The translations under genes and the position numbers were made by a program. Below, piece by piece: positions 63,426 through 64,000 of a stretch of DNA of 64,000 nt (the stretch's first letter is position 1; every line of letters begins with the position of its first letter). The notes beneath the pieces were generated by a model, which saw only the letters and a program-made list of their open reading frames with translations, was not told where the DNA came from and did not search any database. This DNA comes from Bacteroidales bacterium (lineage in GTDB: Bacteria > Bacteroidota > Bacteroidia > Bacteroidales > Tenuifilaceae): NCBI GenBank assembly GCA_016931855.1, contig JAFGDZ010000032.1, positions 1 to 64,000 on the forward strand. The letters run 5' to 3'.

Positions 63426-64000
63426 ATGGACTACTTAGATGTTGTACTAAAAAGCATTACAGAAAAGGCTAACTGGGAACACTTAGAAAAGTACTTTTTG
63501 AAGGAATTTAAAAAAGCACAAAAAGAGGAATTTGAGGAAGTAGAACTATTCTTTACTGGCTGCCAAAGTGTTATTGAGGAGTGGGAACAAGCTATAAAGG
63601 ATAGGTACACTAAAAGGCGTGAGCAACTTGTAGAATTAACTATTATAGCAAGTAGTGCCGAAACTAAACAGCAATGCAAAGAGGAATTAAATACAATGCA
63701 ATTTGATGATTTTCCCCTAAACCTTGCTATACAAACCAATCACAAAGCAGTTGTATCACTTAAGCATTCCAAGTTACAACGCATAAAAAGGGCTATAAAT
63801 GTAACAGCAGAACAGTTTGGAATTAAACAAAGCCATACAGACACAGCTTATGAAATAACAACCCCCATTCTTGAAACTGTGCTTAGTACCGATAGCTACC
63901 ACTCCTTTAAATACGCAATAGACGAAAAGGGCTTTTATATCATTCGCAGGGATGACCAACGTATAAAGGTTTTCAGCCCTGAACTAATGGCAATATTTAC
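63426..64000 (+). CDS. Unknown protein of the integrase module, partial (runs off the window)
   Basis: ATG at 63426 opens a frame with no stop to the window end, 191 codons so far, 20 bases after the integrase. The first ~120 residues are rich in E, K and Q with strong helical character (starts MDYLDVVLKSITEKANWEHL); the rest is more mixed (FGIKQSHTDTAYEITTP). No signal peptide, membrane segment, catalytic motif or family was recognised. Base use matches the integrase. Probably element cargo or a regulator of the element. Confidence 0.75.
   Translation, partial: MDYLDVVLKSITEKANWEHLEKYFLKEFKKAQKEEFEEVELFFTGCQSVIEEWEQAIKDRYTKRREQLVELTIIASSAETKQQCKEELNTMQFDDFPLNLAIQTNHKAVVSLKHSKLQRIKRAINVTAEQFGIKQSHTDTAYEITTPILETVLSTDSYHSFKYAIDEKGFYIIRRDDQRIKVFSPELMAIF

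Overview
The window reads as a chromosomal segment of a strictly anaerobic or fermentative member of the Bacteroidota (Bacteroidales/Marinilabiliales-like). Support comes from the gene content (a bacterial V-type ATPase with a DUF2764 subunit, a CBM9-like/DUF5916 outer-membrane protein, a DUF2807 adhesin-like protein, a butyrate kinase/phosphotransbutyrylase pair and a Bacteroidetes-type tyrosine integrase), from promoters of the TTG-N19/20-TAnnTTTG type, and from the weak use of Shine-Dalgarno sites. Coding density is high. No rRNA, tRNA, CRISPR array or insertion sequence was seen. All assignments come from reading the sequence; no database search was run.

Layout. 0.2-7.7 kb: a seven-gene V-ATPase operon (E, DUF2764, A, B, D, I, K, minus strand) whose K subunit carries the residues of a Na+-binding rotor. 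8.1-11.2 kb: a PLP sulfur-amino-acid enzyme, a PAS-only protein, a UPF0316 membrane protein and a secreted glutathione-peroxidase-like protein. 11.6-14.3 kb: an AT-rich restriction-modification pair resembling AccI. 14.5-28.4 kb: a minus-strand array of eleven genes that starts with a TetR regulator and its palindromic operators. It continues with a TolC/HlyD/ABC-2 export system (like E. coli ybiH-ybhGFSR plus its own TolC), a CotH-like secreted protein, a very long coiled-coil protein and a molybdopterin oxidoreductase with a fused Fe-S/membrane subunit. 28.7-45.8 kb: mostly housekeeping and envelope genes (cysteine desulfidase-like protein, MsrB, a LON-domain protein, a serine hydrolase, threonine aldolase, RF3, an amino-acid racemase, a DAACS transporter, a SlyD-like FKBP and a cold-shock protein). 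Many of these are separated by strong hairpin terminators. 45.9-49.2 kb: ackA-ptb-buk, the substrate-level ATP branch. 49.5-61.5 kb: a glycosyltransferase, a YdiJ-like FAD/Fe-S dehydrogenase, a CHASE hybrid histidine kinase beside an orphan sucD, malic enzyme, an AGCS symporter and mnmE.

61.6 kb to the end: the left edge of what looks like an integrative element lying directly after mnmE. It holds a promoter set in interlocking inverted repeats, a run of 10-bp direct repeats, a zinc-finger/excisionase-type HTH protein, a tyrosine integrase and the start of an unknown gene that runs off the window. The 3' end of mnmE (trmE) is a known integration target in Gammaproteobacteria (the SGI1 family), so this is the place most worth following beyond the window.

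Together the genes describe a cell that makes ATP by acyl-phosphate fermentation, probably cycles Na+ through a V-ATPase and Na+ symporters (DAACS, AGCS), and maintains several envelope repair and export functions.
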